A stretch of 64,000 nucleotides of DNA from LGRD01 sp031415135. GTDB lineage: Bacteria; Pseudomonadota; Gammaproteobacteria; Burkholderiales; Burkholderiaceae_C. A model generated the notes under the pieces. That model had not been told where the DNA came from and searched no databases. It was given only the letters and a program-made list of their open reading frames with translations. Below, one piece after another: positions 16,521 through 25,287 of this stretch. The translations under genes were made by a program, and so were the position numbers. Position 1 is the stretch's first letter. Each line of letters starts with the position of its first letter. The stretch is taken from the NCBI GenBank assembly GCA_031415135.1, contig JANORB010000038.1, positions 1 through 64,000 of the forward strand. The letters are read 5' to 3'.

Positions 16521-18452
16521 TCAAGCCGCTGTCCCGCCGAGATAGGCTTCGATCACCTTCTCGTCGGCCTGCACCGTGGCCGGGTCACCCTCGGCGATCT
16601 TCTGGCCGAAGTCGAGCACCGAGACGGTGTCGCACATGCTCATCACCACGTCCATGTGGTGCTCGATCAGGATCACCGTCACGCCGTGCTCGCGGATTTT
16701 GCGGATGAAGCTGATCAGCTCCTTGATGTCGGGCGCGGTCAGGCCGGCGGCGGGCTCGTCGAGCAGCAGCAATTGCGGGTCGAGCGCCAGCGCACGCGCG
16801 ATCTCGAGCAGGCGCTGCTTGCCATAGGGCAGGTTGCGCGCTTCCTCGTGCGCCAGCGCCGCCAGCCCGACGAACTTGAGCAGCGCCATGCCGCGCGCGG
16901 TGGCTTGCAGGTTCTCGCGCTTGTAGCGCGGCAGGTGCAGCGACACGTCGAGCAGGTTGGCGTCGAAGCTGTGGTGCAGGCCGACCATCACGTTCTGCAA
17001 GGCCGTCATCTCGCCGAACAACTGCACGTTCTGAAACGTGCGCGCGATGCCCGACAGCGCGATGTCGGACGAGGTGCGCCCGACCAGCGACCGGCCGGCG
17101 AACGAGATCGCGCCGGCGGTGGGAACGTAGATGCCGGTCAGCACATTCATCATCGTGCTCTTGCCCGAGCCGTTCGGTCCGATCAGGCCATGGATGGTGC
17201 CGCGTTGGACGCTCAGGTCGACGTTGTTCAACGCCTTCAGGCCGCCGAACTGCATCAGCACGCCGGTGGCGCTGAGCAATTCGCCCGCGCCGGCCTTTGC
17301 CGTCGACAAGCCGTCGCTGACGGCGGGCAGGTGGCTCGCATCCTCGCTCTCGGCGTCGTCGGTCGGGCGTGAGCGCAGGTTCAACGCGCTGCGCACGAAG
17401 CCGACGATGCCGTCCTGCAGGTAGTACACGACAAACAGCATGATCACGCCGAAGATCGACAAGCGCCAGTCGGTCATCGTCTTCAGCCAGAACGACAACA
17501 CCGCCAGCGCGACGCTGCCGAGCAGTGGAATCGCCATCTGCTTCAACGTGACGCGCCCGCGCTGAACGCCGAGCACCGCCACCAGCAGCACCAGCAAGGC
17601 CAGGCCGACCGACACGTAGCGGAACATCTCGATGTCGTCGAGCAGCTTGGGCAGCAGCACGATGATGGCCGCGCCCACCAGCGCGCCGATGCGGCTCTTG
17701 CGACCGCCCATGATGACCGCCAGCAGGAACAGCACGGTCAACTCGAAGTTGTACGAGTTGGGCGAGATGTACTGTTCGGAGTACGCATACAGGCTGCCGG
17801 CCAGACCGGCAAATCCGGCGCTGATGACGAACGCATAAACCTTGTAGCGGTACACCGACACGCCCATGCAGTCCGACGCCACCGGGCTGCCGCGCAGCGC
17901 CTCGAAGGCGCGCCCGAGGTGCGAGCGCAGGATGCGGTGCACCACGATCAGCGCCAGCACCATCAGCACCGCCACCAGCCAGTAGAACTCGCGCTCGTCG
18001 AGCTTGTGGCCGAACATCGACGGCTTTTCGAGCTTGATGCCGAGCGGCCCTTCGGTCAGGAAGCTCATTTCGTTGATGAGGATCTGGATGATGGTGCCGA
18101 AGGCCAGCGTCACCATGGCCAGGTACGGCCCCGACACGCGCAGCGCCGGCAGCGCCAGCAGCGCGCCGAAGCCGGCCGTCACCAGCACGGCCGCCGGCAG
18201 CGTGATCCACAGCGGCGCGGCGAGCTTGAACACCAGCACACCGGCGGTGTAGGCACCGACCCCGAACAGGCCGGCGTGGCCGAGTGACACCTGCCCGGTG
18301 TAGCCGACCACGATGTCCAGACCGAACAGCACGATCGCGTAGATCATGATGGTCTCAAGCAGATGGATGTAGTACGGGTTCGTGATGCCTACCGGGAACA
18401 GCAGCAGGGCTGCGAAGCCGACGATGGCCAGAAGAAGGTGGGAGCGCTTCAT
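16521..18452 (-). CDS. livM-livG: Fused LivM permease and LivG ATPase of branched-chain amino acid ABC transporter
   Basis: A single 643-aa protein joins two usual subunits. Residues 1 to about 300 are a LivM permease with many membrane segments and the motifs GYTGQVSLGHAGLFGVGAY and GRAFEALRGSPVASDCMGV. Two extra hydrophobic segments follow (about 305-350). After a polar linker (about 355-390) comes a complete LivG ATPase with Walker A GPNGSGKST, IARTFQNVQLFGEMT, signature LPYGKQRLLEIARAL and LLLDEPAAGLT. The ATG is at 18452, 3 bases after livH. The frame is uninterrupted, so this is a real fusion, not two genes misread. It fixes permease to ATPase stoichiometry within the LivHMGF complex. 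Confidence 0.93.
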   Translation of the reverse strand: MKRSHLLLAIVGFAALLLFPVGITNPYYIHLLETIMIYAIVLFGLDIVVGYTGQVSLGHAGLFGVGAYTAGVLVFKLAAPLWITLPAAVLVTAGFGALLALPALRVSGPYLAMVTLAFGTIIQILINEMSFLTEGPLGIKLEKPSMFGHKLDEREFYWLVAVLMVLALIVVHRILRSHLGRAFEALRGSPVASDCMGVSVYRYKVYAFVISAGFAGLAGSLYAYSEQYISPNSYNFELTVLFLLAVIMGGRKSRIGALVGAAIIVLLPKLLDDIEMFRYVSVGLALLVLLVAVLGVQRGRVTLKQMAIPLLGSVALAVLSFWLKTMTDWRLSIFGVIMLFVVYYLQDGIVGFVRSALNLRSRPTDDAESEDASHLPAVSDGLSTAKAGAGELLSATGVLMQFGGLKALNNVDLSVQRGTIHGLIGPNGSGKSTMMNVLTGIYVPTAGAISFAGRSLVGRTSSDIALSGIARTFQNVQLFGEMTALQNVMVGLHHSFDANLLDVSLHLPRYKRENLQATARGMALLKFVGLAALAHEEARNLPYGKQRLLEIARALALDPQLLLLDEPAAGLTAPDIKELISFIRKIREHGVTVILIEHHMDVVMSMCDTVSVLDFGQKIAEGDPATVQADEKVIEAYLGGTAA

Positions 18453-18455
18453 CGA

Positions 18456-19331
18456 TCAAACCTTCTTGATGACGCTCTTGCCGAACAGGCCTTGCGGCCG
18501 CACGGCCAGCACGATCAGCAGCAACACCAGGCCGGGCACGTCCTTGTAGCCGGTGCTGAGGTAGAAGCCGGTTGTCGTCTCGGCCACGCCGAGGATGATG
18601 CCGCCCACCACGATGCCCAGGCCGCTGGTCAAGCCACCGATGATGGCCACCGCGAAGGCCTTGAGGCCCAGCACCGCGCCCATGGTGGCGCCGGTCAGCG
18701 TGAGCGGCGCGATCAGCACGCCGGCAAAGGCGGCGGTCAACGACGACAGCGCATACGAGAAGGTGATCACCAGGCCGGTGTTGATGCCCATCAGCTTGGC
18801 GGCGTCGCGGTCGTTGAAGGTGGCGACCACGGCCTTGCCGTAGATCGTCTTGCGGTTGAAGAACTCCACCGCCAGCATCATCAGGATCGCGCCGCCGACC
18901 ACCAGGATTTCCATCGGCAGCACGTTGGCGCCGAGGAACTTGAGCGGCGATTCCGGCAGCGGCGACGGGAACTTCAAGTCGTCGCGGCCCCACACGTTCT
19001 CGGCCACGTTCTTGAAGATGATGCCCAGCGCGATGGTCGACATGATCCAGCCGAACTCCGACTTGATCTTGATCGCCGGCCGCACACCGATGCGCTCGAC
19101 GAAGGCGCCCTGCAGCGCGCCGAACAGGCACACCAGCGGGATCATGAGCCAGTAGTTCACGCCCAGTCCGACGAGGGTCAGGCCGACCAGCGCGCCCAGC
19201 ATCAAGGCGTCGCCCTGGCCGAAGTTCAGCGTGTCCGACGTGGCGAACGTGAGCTGGTAGCCGAACGCGATGACGGCATAGATCATCCCCAGCGCGATGC
19301 CGCTGAAGATCAGTTGGGTCAGGATTTGCAT
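18456..19331 (-). CDS. livH: Branched-chain amino acid ABC transporter permease LivH
   Basis: A 291-aa membrane protein of normal LivH length with hydrophobic segments throughout. It starts MQILTQLIFSGIALGMIYAVIAF and has the family motif NFGQGDALMLGAL at about residues 36-48, plus AAKLMGINTG near residues 178-187, the loop that meets the ATPase. It partners the LivM half of the fusion protein. The receptor gene lies upstream across a 133-bp gap with a strong hairpin. Confidence 0.93.
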   Translation of the reverse strand: MQILTQLIFSGIALGMIYAVIAFGYQLTFATSDTLNFGQGDALMLGALVGLTLVGLGVNYWLMIPLVCLFGALQGAFVERIGVRPAIKIKSEFGWIMSTIALGIIFKNVAENVWGRDDLKFPSPLPESPLKFLGANVLPMEILVVGGAILMMLAVEFFNRKTIYGKAVVATFNDRDAAKLMGINTGLVITFSYALSSLTAAFAGVLIAPLTLTGATMGAVLGLKAFAVAIIGGLTSGLGIVVGGIILGVAETTTGFYLSTGYKDVPGLVLLLIVLAVRPQGLFGKSVIKKV

Positions 19332-19418
19332 GGCGACTCTCGTGGGGCGCCGCAGGGCTGCGCGCGCGTGTCGGCGGAGTGGGGCGCGTGGTGCACGTGG
19401 GCGCGGCCCTCAAGACAC

Positions 19419-19449
19419 GGCGCCACCCGGGACCCGCCCGGGCGGCGCC
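19419..19449 (-). other. Strong hairpin downstream of the Liv receptor gene
   Basis: GGCGCC-A-CCCGGG pairs with CCCGGG-C-GGCGCC around a 5-base loop (19419-19449): 12 paired bases with one mismatch. It begins 16 bases after the receptor stop on the minus strand. There is no U-tract, so it is more likely an mRNA 3'-stabilising or attenuating structure than a true terminator. It parallels the hairpin at 3119-3149 behind the other ABC receptor. Confidence 0.6.
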
Positions 19450-19464
19450 GACTCGGCGGTGGCC

Positions 19465-20664
19465 TTACTTCTTGACGCGGATTTCAGAAGCCTTCTTCTG
19501 GTCGTCCGGGTAGGCGTACACCACGCGCTGGCCCTTGACCTCGCCGAACACCGGAATGTTGGCCGTGATCGCTTCGTGGTCGGTCTTCGAGAACGGCCTG
19601 GTGTAGGTCGTGACCACGCCTTCGACCGGTGTCTTCAGGTCTTCGAGCGCGGCCTTGATTTTCGGACCCTCGGTGCTGTTCGCCTGCTTGATCGCAGCGG
19701 CCAGCAGGTAGACCGAGTCATAGCCCTGGGCGGCGGACACGGGTGAATCCATGCGCGCGTTCTTCGGGTTGAAGGTTTTCAGGTAGCTGATGATGAAGGC
19801 CTGGCGTTTCGGCGTGGTCGGCTCCTGGATGAAGGTCTGCGGCATGCGCGCGCCCTCACCGCCGGGGCCGGCGTTGTCGATGAAGTTGGCCATCGACAGC
19901 GTCCAGCTGCCGATCAGCGGAACCTTCCAGCCAAGCTTGGTCATGCCGTTGGCGATCTGCGCCAGCTCGGGGCCGATGGCATAGGTCAGCACGGCTTCGG
20001 CGCCGGCTTCCTTGGCCTTGAGCAACTGCGCCGTCATGTCCACATCCTTGATGTTGAACTTCTCGACCGCGACCGCCTTGACGCTCTTGGCGCTCAGTGC
20101 CTTCTCCAGGTCTTCGCGCCCGAGCTGGCCGTAGTTGGTGGAGTCGGCCAGGATCGCGACCTTCTTGAAGCCGCGCCCCGTGATCGCCTCTTCCACGATC
20201 ATCGGTGCCTGGATGCTGTCGTGCGCCGAGTTGCGGAAGATGTAGTTGTCGGCGTCCTTTTCGAACTGCTTGGTGATGATCGAGCCGGTGGCCACGTTGT
20301 TCATCACCGGGATTTTGGCTTCCTGGAAAAAGCGTTGCGAGGCCAGCGCGACACCGGTGTTGATGTAGCCGACCGTGGCGGTGACCTTTTCCTTGTTGAT
20401 CAGCTCCTGGGCGATCTGCACGCCGCGTTCGTTTTTCGCCTCGTCGTCGCGCTCCACCAGCAGCAACTGGCGGCCCAGCACGCCGCCGGCCTTGTTGATC
20501 TCGTCGGTGGCCAGGCGCACGCCGTCGCGCATGCTGACGCCCATCGACGAGGAGCCGCCGGTGAAGGGGCCGGCCACGCCGATCTTGATCGGGTCGGCGG
20601 CCATGCTCAGGCTGCTCAGGCCAAACAGCGCGGCGGCGGTGGCGATCCTGGTGAAACGAAACAT
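19465..20664 (-). CDS. livK: Branched-chain amino acid-type ABC receptor (LivJ/LivK family)
   Basis: A 399-aa periplasmic receptor of the Peripla_BP_6 family. Signal peptide about residues 1-22, ending LSMAA before DPIKIGVAGPFTGGSSSMG, which is the standard mature N-terminus of amino-acid receptors of this class. Two lobes follow, including the motif DSVYLLAAAIKQA near residues 329-341. First gene of the operon livK-livH-livMG-livF. Family members bind branched-chain amino acids, amides or aromatic acids; with fadD adjacent, an aromatic or fatty-acid-like ligand is conceivable, but branched-chain amino acids are the default. Confidence 0.88.
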   Translation of the reverse strand: MFRFTRIATAAALFGLSSLSMAADPIKIGVAGPFTGGSSSMGVSMRDGVRLATDEINKAGGVLGRQLLLVERDDEAKNERGVQIAQELINKEKVTATVGYINTGVALASQRFFQEAKIPVMNNVATGSIITKQFEKDADNYIFRNSAHDSIQAPMIVEEAITGRGFKKVAILADSTNYGQLGREDLEKALSAKSVKAVAVEKFNIKDVDMTAQLLKAKEAGAEAVLTYAIGPELAQIANGMTKLGWKVPLIGSWTLSMANFIDNAGPGGEGARMPQTFIQEPTTPKRQAFIISYLKTFNPKNARMDSPVSAAQGYDSVYLLAAAIKQANSTEGPKIKAALEDLKTPVEGVVTTYTRPFSKTDHEAITANIPVFGEVKGQRVVYAYPDDQKKASEIRVKK

Positions 20665-20816
20665 TGAAAGTCTCCTGGGGTTGATGTGACTCGATGCGCG
20701 CAGACCCGAGCCGGGCCAGCTTTGCGGCGGTCACCGAGTGTCGTCGTCGCCGCGCCGCCGCGCATGCGCATGACTGCGTGGTCCGACTGCGTAGTAGTGC
20801 ATAGGGGAAAACGAGG

Positions 20817-20877
20817 CAAGGCCGAGTTTCGGCGCAGCCAAAAACTCGAGCAAGGCCGAGTTTCGGCGCAGCCAAAA
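20817..20877. repeat. Two identical 27-bp direct repeats in the liv/kinase divergent region
   Basis: Positions 20817-20843 and 20851-20877 are identical over 27 bases, 34 bases apart; a decayed third piece follows to about 20894. Each copy contains the palindrome GCCGAGTTTCGGC. They lie in the 284-bp region between the Liv receptor gene and the divergent histidine kinase gene. They could be regulator sites or pieces of a dispersed repeat. Confidence 0.7.
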
Positions 20878-20948
20878 CGAGGCAGCGCCAAAACGTGAGC
20901 GACTGCAGGCCTTGTCAGCCCGCCTGCGGCAGACATCACAATCGGTCC

Positions 20949-22304
20949 ATGAGACTGAAGGCAAAGATTCTTTCGCTGGCCGTGGCACCGCTGCTGTTTG
21001 CGATCGCTGTCATCGGTGGCCTGCTGGTGGTCGAGACACAGCGGCTCGAACGCCAGCAGGCGCAGGTGCTGGAAGAGACGCTGCTCAACACCAAGCGCGA
21101 CGAGTTGCGCAGCTACATCGAGCTGGCGCTCACGTCGATCGAGCACTTGTACGGCGCCGGGCGCGACGACGAGGCCGCGAAGGAGCAGGCCAAGGCCATC
21201 CTGTCCAGCATGAATTTCGGCGACGATGGCTATTTTTTCGTCTACGCCAATGACGGCCTGAACCTGGTGCACCCGCGCATGCCCGACCTGGTCGGCCAGA
21301 ACCTCTGGAACATGCGCGACTCGAACGGCACCTATGTGATTCAAGAGTTGATTGCACGCGCCAGGGAAGGTGGCGGCTACCAGCGCTACCTCTGGCCCAA
21401 GCCCTCGACGGGCCGCATTGAACGCAAGCTCGGCTATTCGGTGGCGCTGCCGCGCTGGGGCTGGATGCTGGGCACCGGCATCTACCTCGACGACGTGGAC
21501 GCGGCGTCCGCCCGGCTGCGCGGCAACCTGATTGCCAGCGCGCGCCAGACGCTGCTCGGGCTGGCCACGGTGGCGGTGGTCGCCGCGCTGGCGGTGTTCG
21601 CGGGCGGCCTGGCGTTGAACATCAGCGAGCAGCGCCAGGCCGACCGCAAGCTGAAGGCGCTGGCGCACCGCGTGGTCAGCTCGCAAGAGGAGGAGCGCAC
21701 ACGGGTTTCGCGCGAGCTTCACGACCACATCTGCCAACTGCTGGTGTCGATCAAGTACCGCTTCGAGCTGGTCGGCCACCGGCTCGCGCACCCGGGCGAA
21801 TTGCCGGTCACGAACCTCGACCCCGAGGTCGCGGCGCTGTCCAAGGCCATCGGCGAGGTGCGGCGCATCTCGCACGATCTGCGCCCGGCCCTGCTCGACG
21901 ACCTGGGCCTGCCGGCCGCGCTGGAGCACATCGGCAACGAAATGGCGCAGCGCAGCGGCATGGCGGTGCGGGTGCTGCCGCAGTTGCACGCCGAGCACCT
22001 GCCCGAGCTGCAGGCGGTGAGCCTGTTCCGCGTCGCGCAGGAAGCGCTGCGCAACGTGGAGCGGCACGCGCGGGCGCGCCATGTCGACATTCGGCTCGAC
22101 GATGGCGGTGACAAGCTCGAGCTGCGCATCACCGACGACGGCTGCGGCTTCGACGTGCAGACGGTCGAGCTCAGCAAGGACCGGGGCATCGGCCTGACCA
22201 ACATGCGCGAGCGCGTCGAGCGCAACGGCGGCACGTTCGAGCTGGTCTCGCAGCCAGGCCACACCGCCGTCACCGCCAGCTTCCCGTTGACGGGCCTGGC
22301 CTGA
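20949..22304 (+). CDS. Sensor histidine kinase with periplasmic Cache domain (NarL-family type)
   Basis: A 451-aa sensor. Membrane segment 1 at about residues 7-27, a periplasmic single Cache (Cache_2-like) domain containing YFFVYANDGLNLVHPRMPDLVGQ, membrane segment 2 at about 195-217, then a HisKA_3 dimerisation domain with the phospho-accepting His258 in SRELHDHICQLL. The ATPase domain follows with EALRNVERHARA, DDGCGFD and GIGLTNMRERVE. Cache_2 domains of this type bind small organic acids or amino acids. The ATG is at 20949. The response regulator gene follows after 2 bases. Divergence from the Liv operon makes that operon or fadD a likely target. Confidence 0.92.
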   Translation: MRLKAKILSLAVAPLLFAIAVIGGLLVVETQRLERQQAQVLEETLLNTKRDELRSYIELALTSIEHLYGAGRDDEAAKEQAKAILSSMNFGDDGYFFVYANDGLNLVHPRMPDLVGQNLWNMRDSNGTYVIQELIARAREGGGYQRYLWPKPSTGRIERKLGYSVALPRWGWMLGTGIYLDDVDAASARLRGNLIASARQTLLGLATVAVVAALAVFAGGLALNISEQRQADRKLKALAHRVVSSQEEERTRVSRELHDHICQLLVSIKYRFELVGHRLAHPGELPVTNLDPEVAALSKAIGEVRRISHDLRPALLDDLGLPAALEHIGNEMAQRSGMAVRVLPQLHAEHLPELQAVSLFRVAQEALRNVERHARARHVDIRLDDGGDKLELRITDDGCGFDVQTVELSKDRGIGLTNMRERVERNGGTFELVSQPGHTAVTASFPLTGLA

Positions 22305-22306
22305 GC

Positions 22307-22936
22307 ATGGCGACCCCGACCATTCGCATCGTCATCGTCGATGACCATTCGCTGGTGCGTGACGGCCTGCGGGCCCGCCTGTCGGTGGTGCCGGGCCTGC
22401 AGGTCGTCGGCGAGGCCGCCAGCGGCGAACAGGCGCTGGCGCTGGCGGCCACTGACGCGCCCGACCTGATGCTGGTCGACGTAGGCATGCGCGGCATGAA
22501 CGGTATCGAGCTGGCGACTGCCTTGCGCGAGCGGCACCCCGCGATCCGGGTGCTGATGCTCAGCATGTTCGACAACCGTGAGTACGTGCTCAGCGCCATC
22601 CGCGCCGGCGCGCGTGGCTACGTGTTGAAAGAGTCCCCGACCGAAGAGATCATCGCGGCCATCGGGGCGGTCTGGGCCGGCGGCAACTACTTCAGCGCCC
22701 AGGTCTCGAACCTGGTCGCGCAGACCGGCGGCATGGCCTCGCAGCTGACCGCGCGCGAGCACGAGGTGCTGCTGCTGCTGGCGCATGGCCGCAGCAACAA
22801 GCTGGTCGCCCGGCAACTCGACATCAGCGTGCGCACCGTCGAGACGCACCGCCTCAGCCTGCGCCGCAAGCTCGGTGTCGATTCTGCGAGCGATCTGCTC
22901 AAGATCGCGCTCGCGAACGGCTGGACGACCCTTTGA
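22307..22936 (+). CDS. Response regulator, NarL/FixJ (LuxR HTH) family
   Basis: A 209-aa DNA-binding response regulator. The receiver domain has acidic Asp12/Asp13, the phosphorylation site Asp58 in LMLVDVGMRGMNG, and the conserved lysine in GYVLKESPTEE. The C-terminal LuxR-type helix-turn-helix (about residues 143-209) reads LTAREHEVLLLLAHGRSNKLVARQL and SVRTVETHRLSLRRKLG. It is paired with the Cache histidine kinase 2 bases upstream; the two genes form one operon. Confidence 0.94.
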   Translation: MATPTIRIVIVDDHSLVRDGLRARLSVVPGLQVVGEAASGEQALALAATDAPDLMLVDVGMRGMNGIELATALRERHPAIRVLMLSMFDNREYVLSAIRAGARGYVLKESPTEEIIAAIGAVWAGGNYFSAQVSNLVAQTGGMASQLTAREHEVLLLLAHGRSNKLVARQLDISVRTVETHRLSLRRKLGVDSASDLLKIALANGWTTL

Positions 22937-22990
22937 GGCTGCCGGTCTGCCGGCTGTCGATGGGTTGACGCCTTCGGCGATGATGTCGAT

Positions 22991-23752
22991 GTGACCCGCA
23001 TCGCCATCGTCAGCGCCATGCACGAAGAACTTCGTGCGCTGCTGCCTTTGCTGCGGAACCCGGCGCGCGAGACGCTGGCCGGGCGCGAGTTTCACCAAGG
23101 CGAAATTCATGGCCGGCCCGTGGTGCTGGTGCTGTCGGGCATCGGCAAGGTGGCGGCGGCCACCACGGCGACGCTGTTGGTGCAGCGCTTCGACGCCGGC
23201 CGGGTGGTGCTCACTGGTGTGGCCGGCGGCCTGGGGCCGAGGGTGCGGGTGGGTGATGTGGTGGTGGCTCAGCAGCTGATCCAGCATGACATGGACGCTT
23301 CGCCGCTGTTCCCGCGTTTCGAGATTCCACTGACCGGGCGCTCGCGCTTCCACGCCGATGCTGCGCTTGCCGATGCGCTGGCTGCCGCGGCGCGGCGCTG
23401 CGTGCGGCGCGCGGGCGACCTGATCGGCGCGGCCCGGCTGGCCGGCCTGGGCATCGCGCGGCCGTCCGTGCACCGCGGCCTGATCGCCAGCGGCGACCGG
23501 TTCGTTTCCAGCGCCGACGACAGCGCGGCCCTGCGCACGGCCTTGCCCGACGTGCTGGCGGTCGAAATGGAGGGCGCCGCGCTGGCCCAGGTGTGCACCG
23601 ATTTCGGCCGGCCGTTCGGCGTGCTGCGCAGCATTTCCGACCGCGCCGATGCCAGCGCGCATGTCGATTTCACGCGCTTCATCGAAGCCGTGGCGAGCGT
23701 CTACACCCGCGCCATCGTCAGCGACTGGCTGGCCGGCGAGGCCTGCGGATGA
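22991..23752 (+). CDS. mtnN: 5'-methylthioadenosine/S-adenosylhomocysteine nucleosidase
   Basis: Hydrolyses MTA and SAH to adenine and the thioribose, recycling by-products of methylation and polyamine synthesis; cytoplasmic, PNP_UDP_1 fold. The 253-aa protein starts at a GTG (TRIAIVSAMHEELRALLPLL), with GIGKVAAATTATLL near residue 50-63, TGVAGGLGPRVRVGDVVVA, and the catalytic/ribose region VEMEGAALAQV followed by ISDRAD. It is a little longer than E. coli MtnN (232 aa), with an insert near residues 130-150, so a related nucleosidase specificity is possible. The next gene overlaps its stop. Confidence 0.82.
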   Translation: MTRIAIVSAMHEELRALLPLLRNPARETLAGREFHQGEIHGRPVVLVLSGIGKVAAATTATLLVQRFDAGRVVLTGVAGGLGPRVRVGDVVVAQQLIQHDMDASPLFPRFEIPLTGRSRFHADAALADALAAAARRCVRRAGDLIGAARLAGLGIARPSVHRGLIASGDRFVSSADDSAALRTALPDVLAVEMEGAALAQVCTDFGRPFGVLRSISDRADASAHVDFTRFIEAVASVYTRAIVSDWLAGEACG

Positions 23753-24261
23753 TCGATCTGAAACCGGCCTGGCGCTGGCTCTGGCGCCTCGTGCGCGGCG
23801 TGCTGCTGACGCTGGCCGCGCTGGCGCTGTTTTTCGAGGAATGGGGCTGGCGGCCGCTCACCGCGTGGGCGGCGCGGCTGGCGCGGTGGCCGCCGCTGGC
23901 GCGGCTCGAAGCACGCATTCAGCGCCTGAGCCCGTGGCAGGCGCTGCTGCTGTTCTTGCTGCCCTCGCTGCTGCTGTTGCCGGTGAAACTGGCGGCGCTG
24001 TGGTTCATTCAGCGCGGCCAGGCGGCGCTGGGCCTGGCGGTCATCGTGGTCGCCAAGCTGCTCGGCACCGCGCTGGTCGGCCGCCTGTTCATCCTGAGCG
24101 AGCCTCAGCTGATGCGGTTGGCGTGGTTCGCACGCGCGCTGGGCTGGTGGCGGCAGACGAAGCTGCGCGTCACGGCGGCGGTGCATGCGTCGTACACCTG
24201 GCGCGCGGTGCAGGTGATGCGGCGCAAGCTGCGGGTCTGGCTGCGGCGCAGCGCGCGCTGA
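23749..24261 (+). CDS. Hypothetical membrane protein
   Basis: A 170-aa basic protein I cannot name. It has a first hydrophobic segment at about residues 14-30 (LVRGVLLTLAALALFFEE), a second at about 62-85 (WQALLLFLLPSLLLLPVKLAALWF) and a third at about 92-112. A basic C-terminal tail rich in Arg follows, so the tail is probably cytoplasmic. The ATG at 23749 overlaps the TGA of the nucleosidase gene (ATGA), indicating translational coupling. Confidence 0.75.
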   Translation: MIDLKPAWRWLWRLVRGVLLTLAALALFFEEWGWRPLTAWAARLARWPPLARLEARIQRLSPWQALLLFLLPSLLLLPVKLAALWFIQRGQAALGLAVIVVAKLLGTALVGRLFILSEPQLMRLAWFARALGWWRQTKLRVTAAVHASYTWRAVQVMRRKLRVWLRRSAR

Positions 24262-24311
24262 ATCACGTTCGGTCTCACCGCGGCCGCAAGCTGGGTCGCA
24301 ACGGCCGCCGG

Positions 24312-25238
24312 TCAGCGTTGCGGCATGGACTGGAGCGCTTGCGCGCGCTGCTCGAACCAGCGCGTCAGCGCCGCATCGTCGAATCGTCCGGCCAGCGTAT
24401 TGGCGTTGTGCCTGGCGGTGTCGGCTTCGCTCAGGCCCAGGCGCTCGCACGCGTGCTGGCGTTCGAGCTCGATGAGTGCGCGGTCGACGTCTTCGGCATG
24501 CCCGGTGTCGTGCGCGTCGAGCAGGGCCAGCGCGGCGCGCGCATGGGCGCGGGCTTCGTGCGGCTGGCCCAGCGCATTGCACACCATTGCGCGCTGGTAG
24601 AGCGCCCGCTCGTGCTGCAGCCAGGTGCCGGCACGCAGCCAGAAGCGCTGTGCCTGCTCGGCGGCCTGGGCCAGCGCGGTGCGTGCGGTGGGGTGCCGCA
24701 GGTCGGTCACGGGCCGGTCGAGAAGGCCGCTGGCCATGTTGTTGACGCACGCGGCCACGCTGGCGTCGAGCGGATTGGCGGCCAGCCAAGCCGCGCCGCC
24801 CAGCGGGGCCAGCGCGGCCAGCACGTGCTCGCCCGCTTCAGCCGGGGCGAGGCCGGGGGCCCGGAACATCGCCGCGCTGAGCCGCAGCACGTCGCCGCCG
24901 TGCTCCAGCGAGGCGCCGCTGGCCTGCGCGAAAGCGTGCGCCAGCGCGTCGGCCTCGGCCCCCGCGGCGGCGAGCCGCGCGGCGGTGGCGGCCTGGCGCC
25001 ACAGCGCGGCGGCGGGTGCGGGTTGTGCCAGGCTCAGCAACTGTCGCTGGCGCTGCAGTGCCTCGTCCCAGCGGTTCAGCTTTTCGCCCAGCACATGGTT
25101 CAGCAAGAAGGCATAACCGGGCCATCGTGCAGACGGCAGCTGCGCGGCGTCGATCGCCCGCAGCAACTCGGCGCCGCGCGCGGGGTGGCCGTCATGGCAG
25201 GCGTCGGCTTCATCCAGGCGTTCAGCGTCGGTGGCCAT
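24312..25238 (-). CDS. Hypothetical protein, TPR-like
   Basis: A 308-aa soluble protein of unknown function, rich in Ala, Leu and Arg and apparently all-helical. Segments such as ALYQRAMVCNALGQPHEARA resemble TPR helical hairpins, which serve in protein binding. The ATG at 25238 has AGGAG eight bases upstream (AGGAGACGCC). It is divergent from rsmE by 49 bp and convergent with the membrane protein gene at 23749. Confidence 0.7.
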   Translation of the reverse strand: MATDAERLDEADACHDGHPARGAELLRAIDAAQLPSARWPGYAFLLNHVLGEKLNRWDEALQRQRQLLSLAQPAPAAALWRQAATAARLAAAGAEADALAHAFAQASGASLEHGGDVLRLSAAMFRAPGLAPAEAGEHVLAALAPLGGAAWLAANPLDASVAACVNNMASGLLDRPVTDLRHPTARTALAQAAEQAQRFWLRAGTWLQHERALYQRAMVCNALGQPHEARAHARAALALLDAHDTGHAEDVDRALIELERQHACERLGLSEADTARHNANTLAGRFDDAALTRWFEQRAQALQSMPQR

Positions 25239-25287
25239 CGGCGTCTCCTGTTGCGGGAGGCCAGATTATCTCGGGCACACTGTTCGC

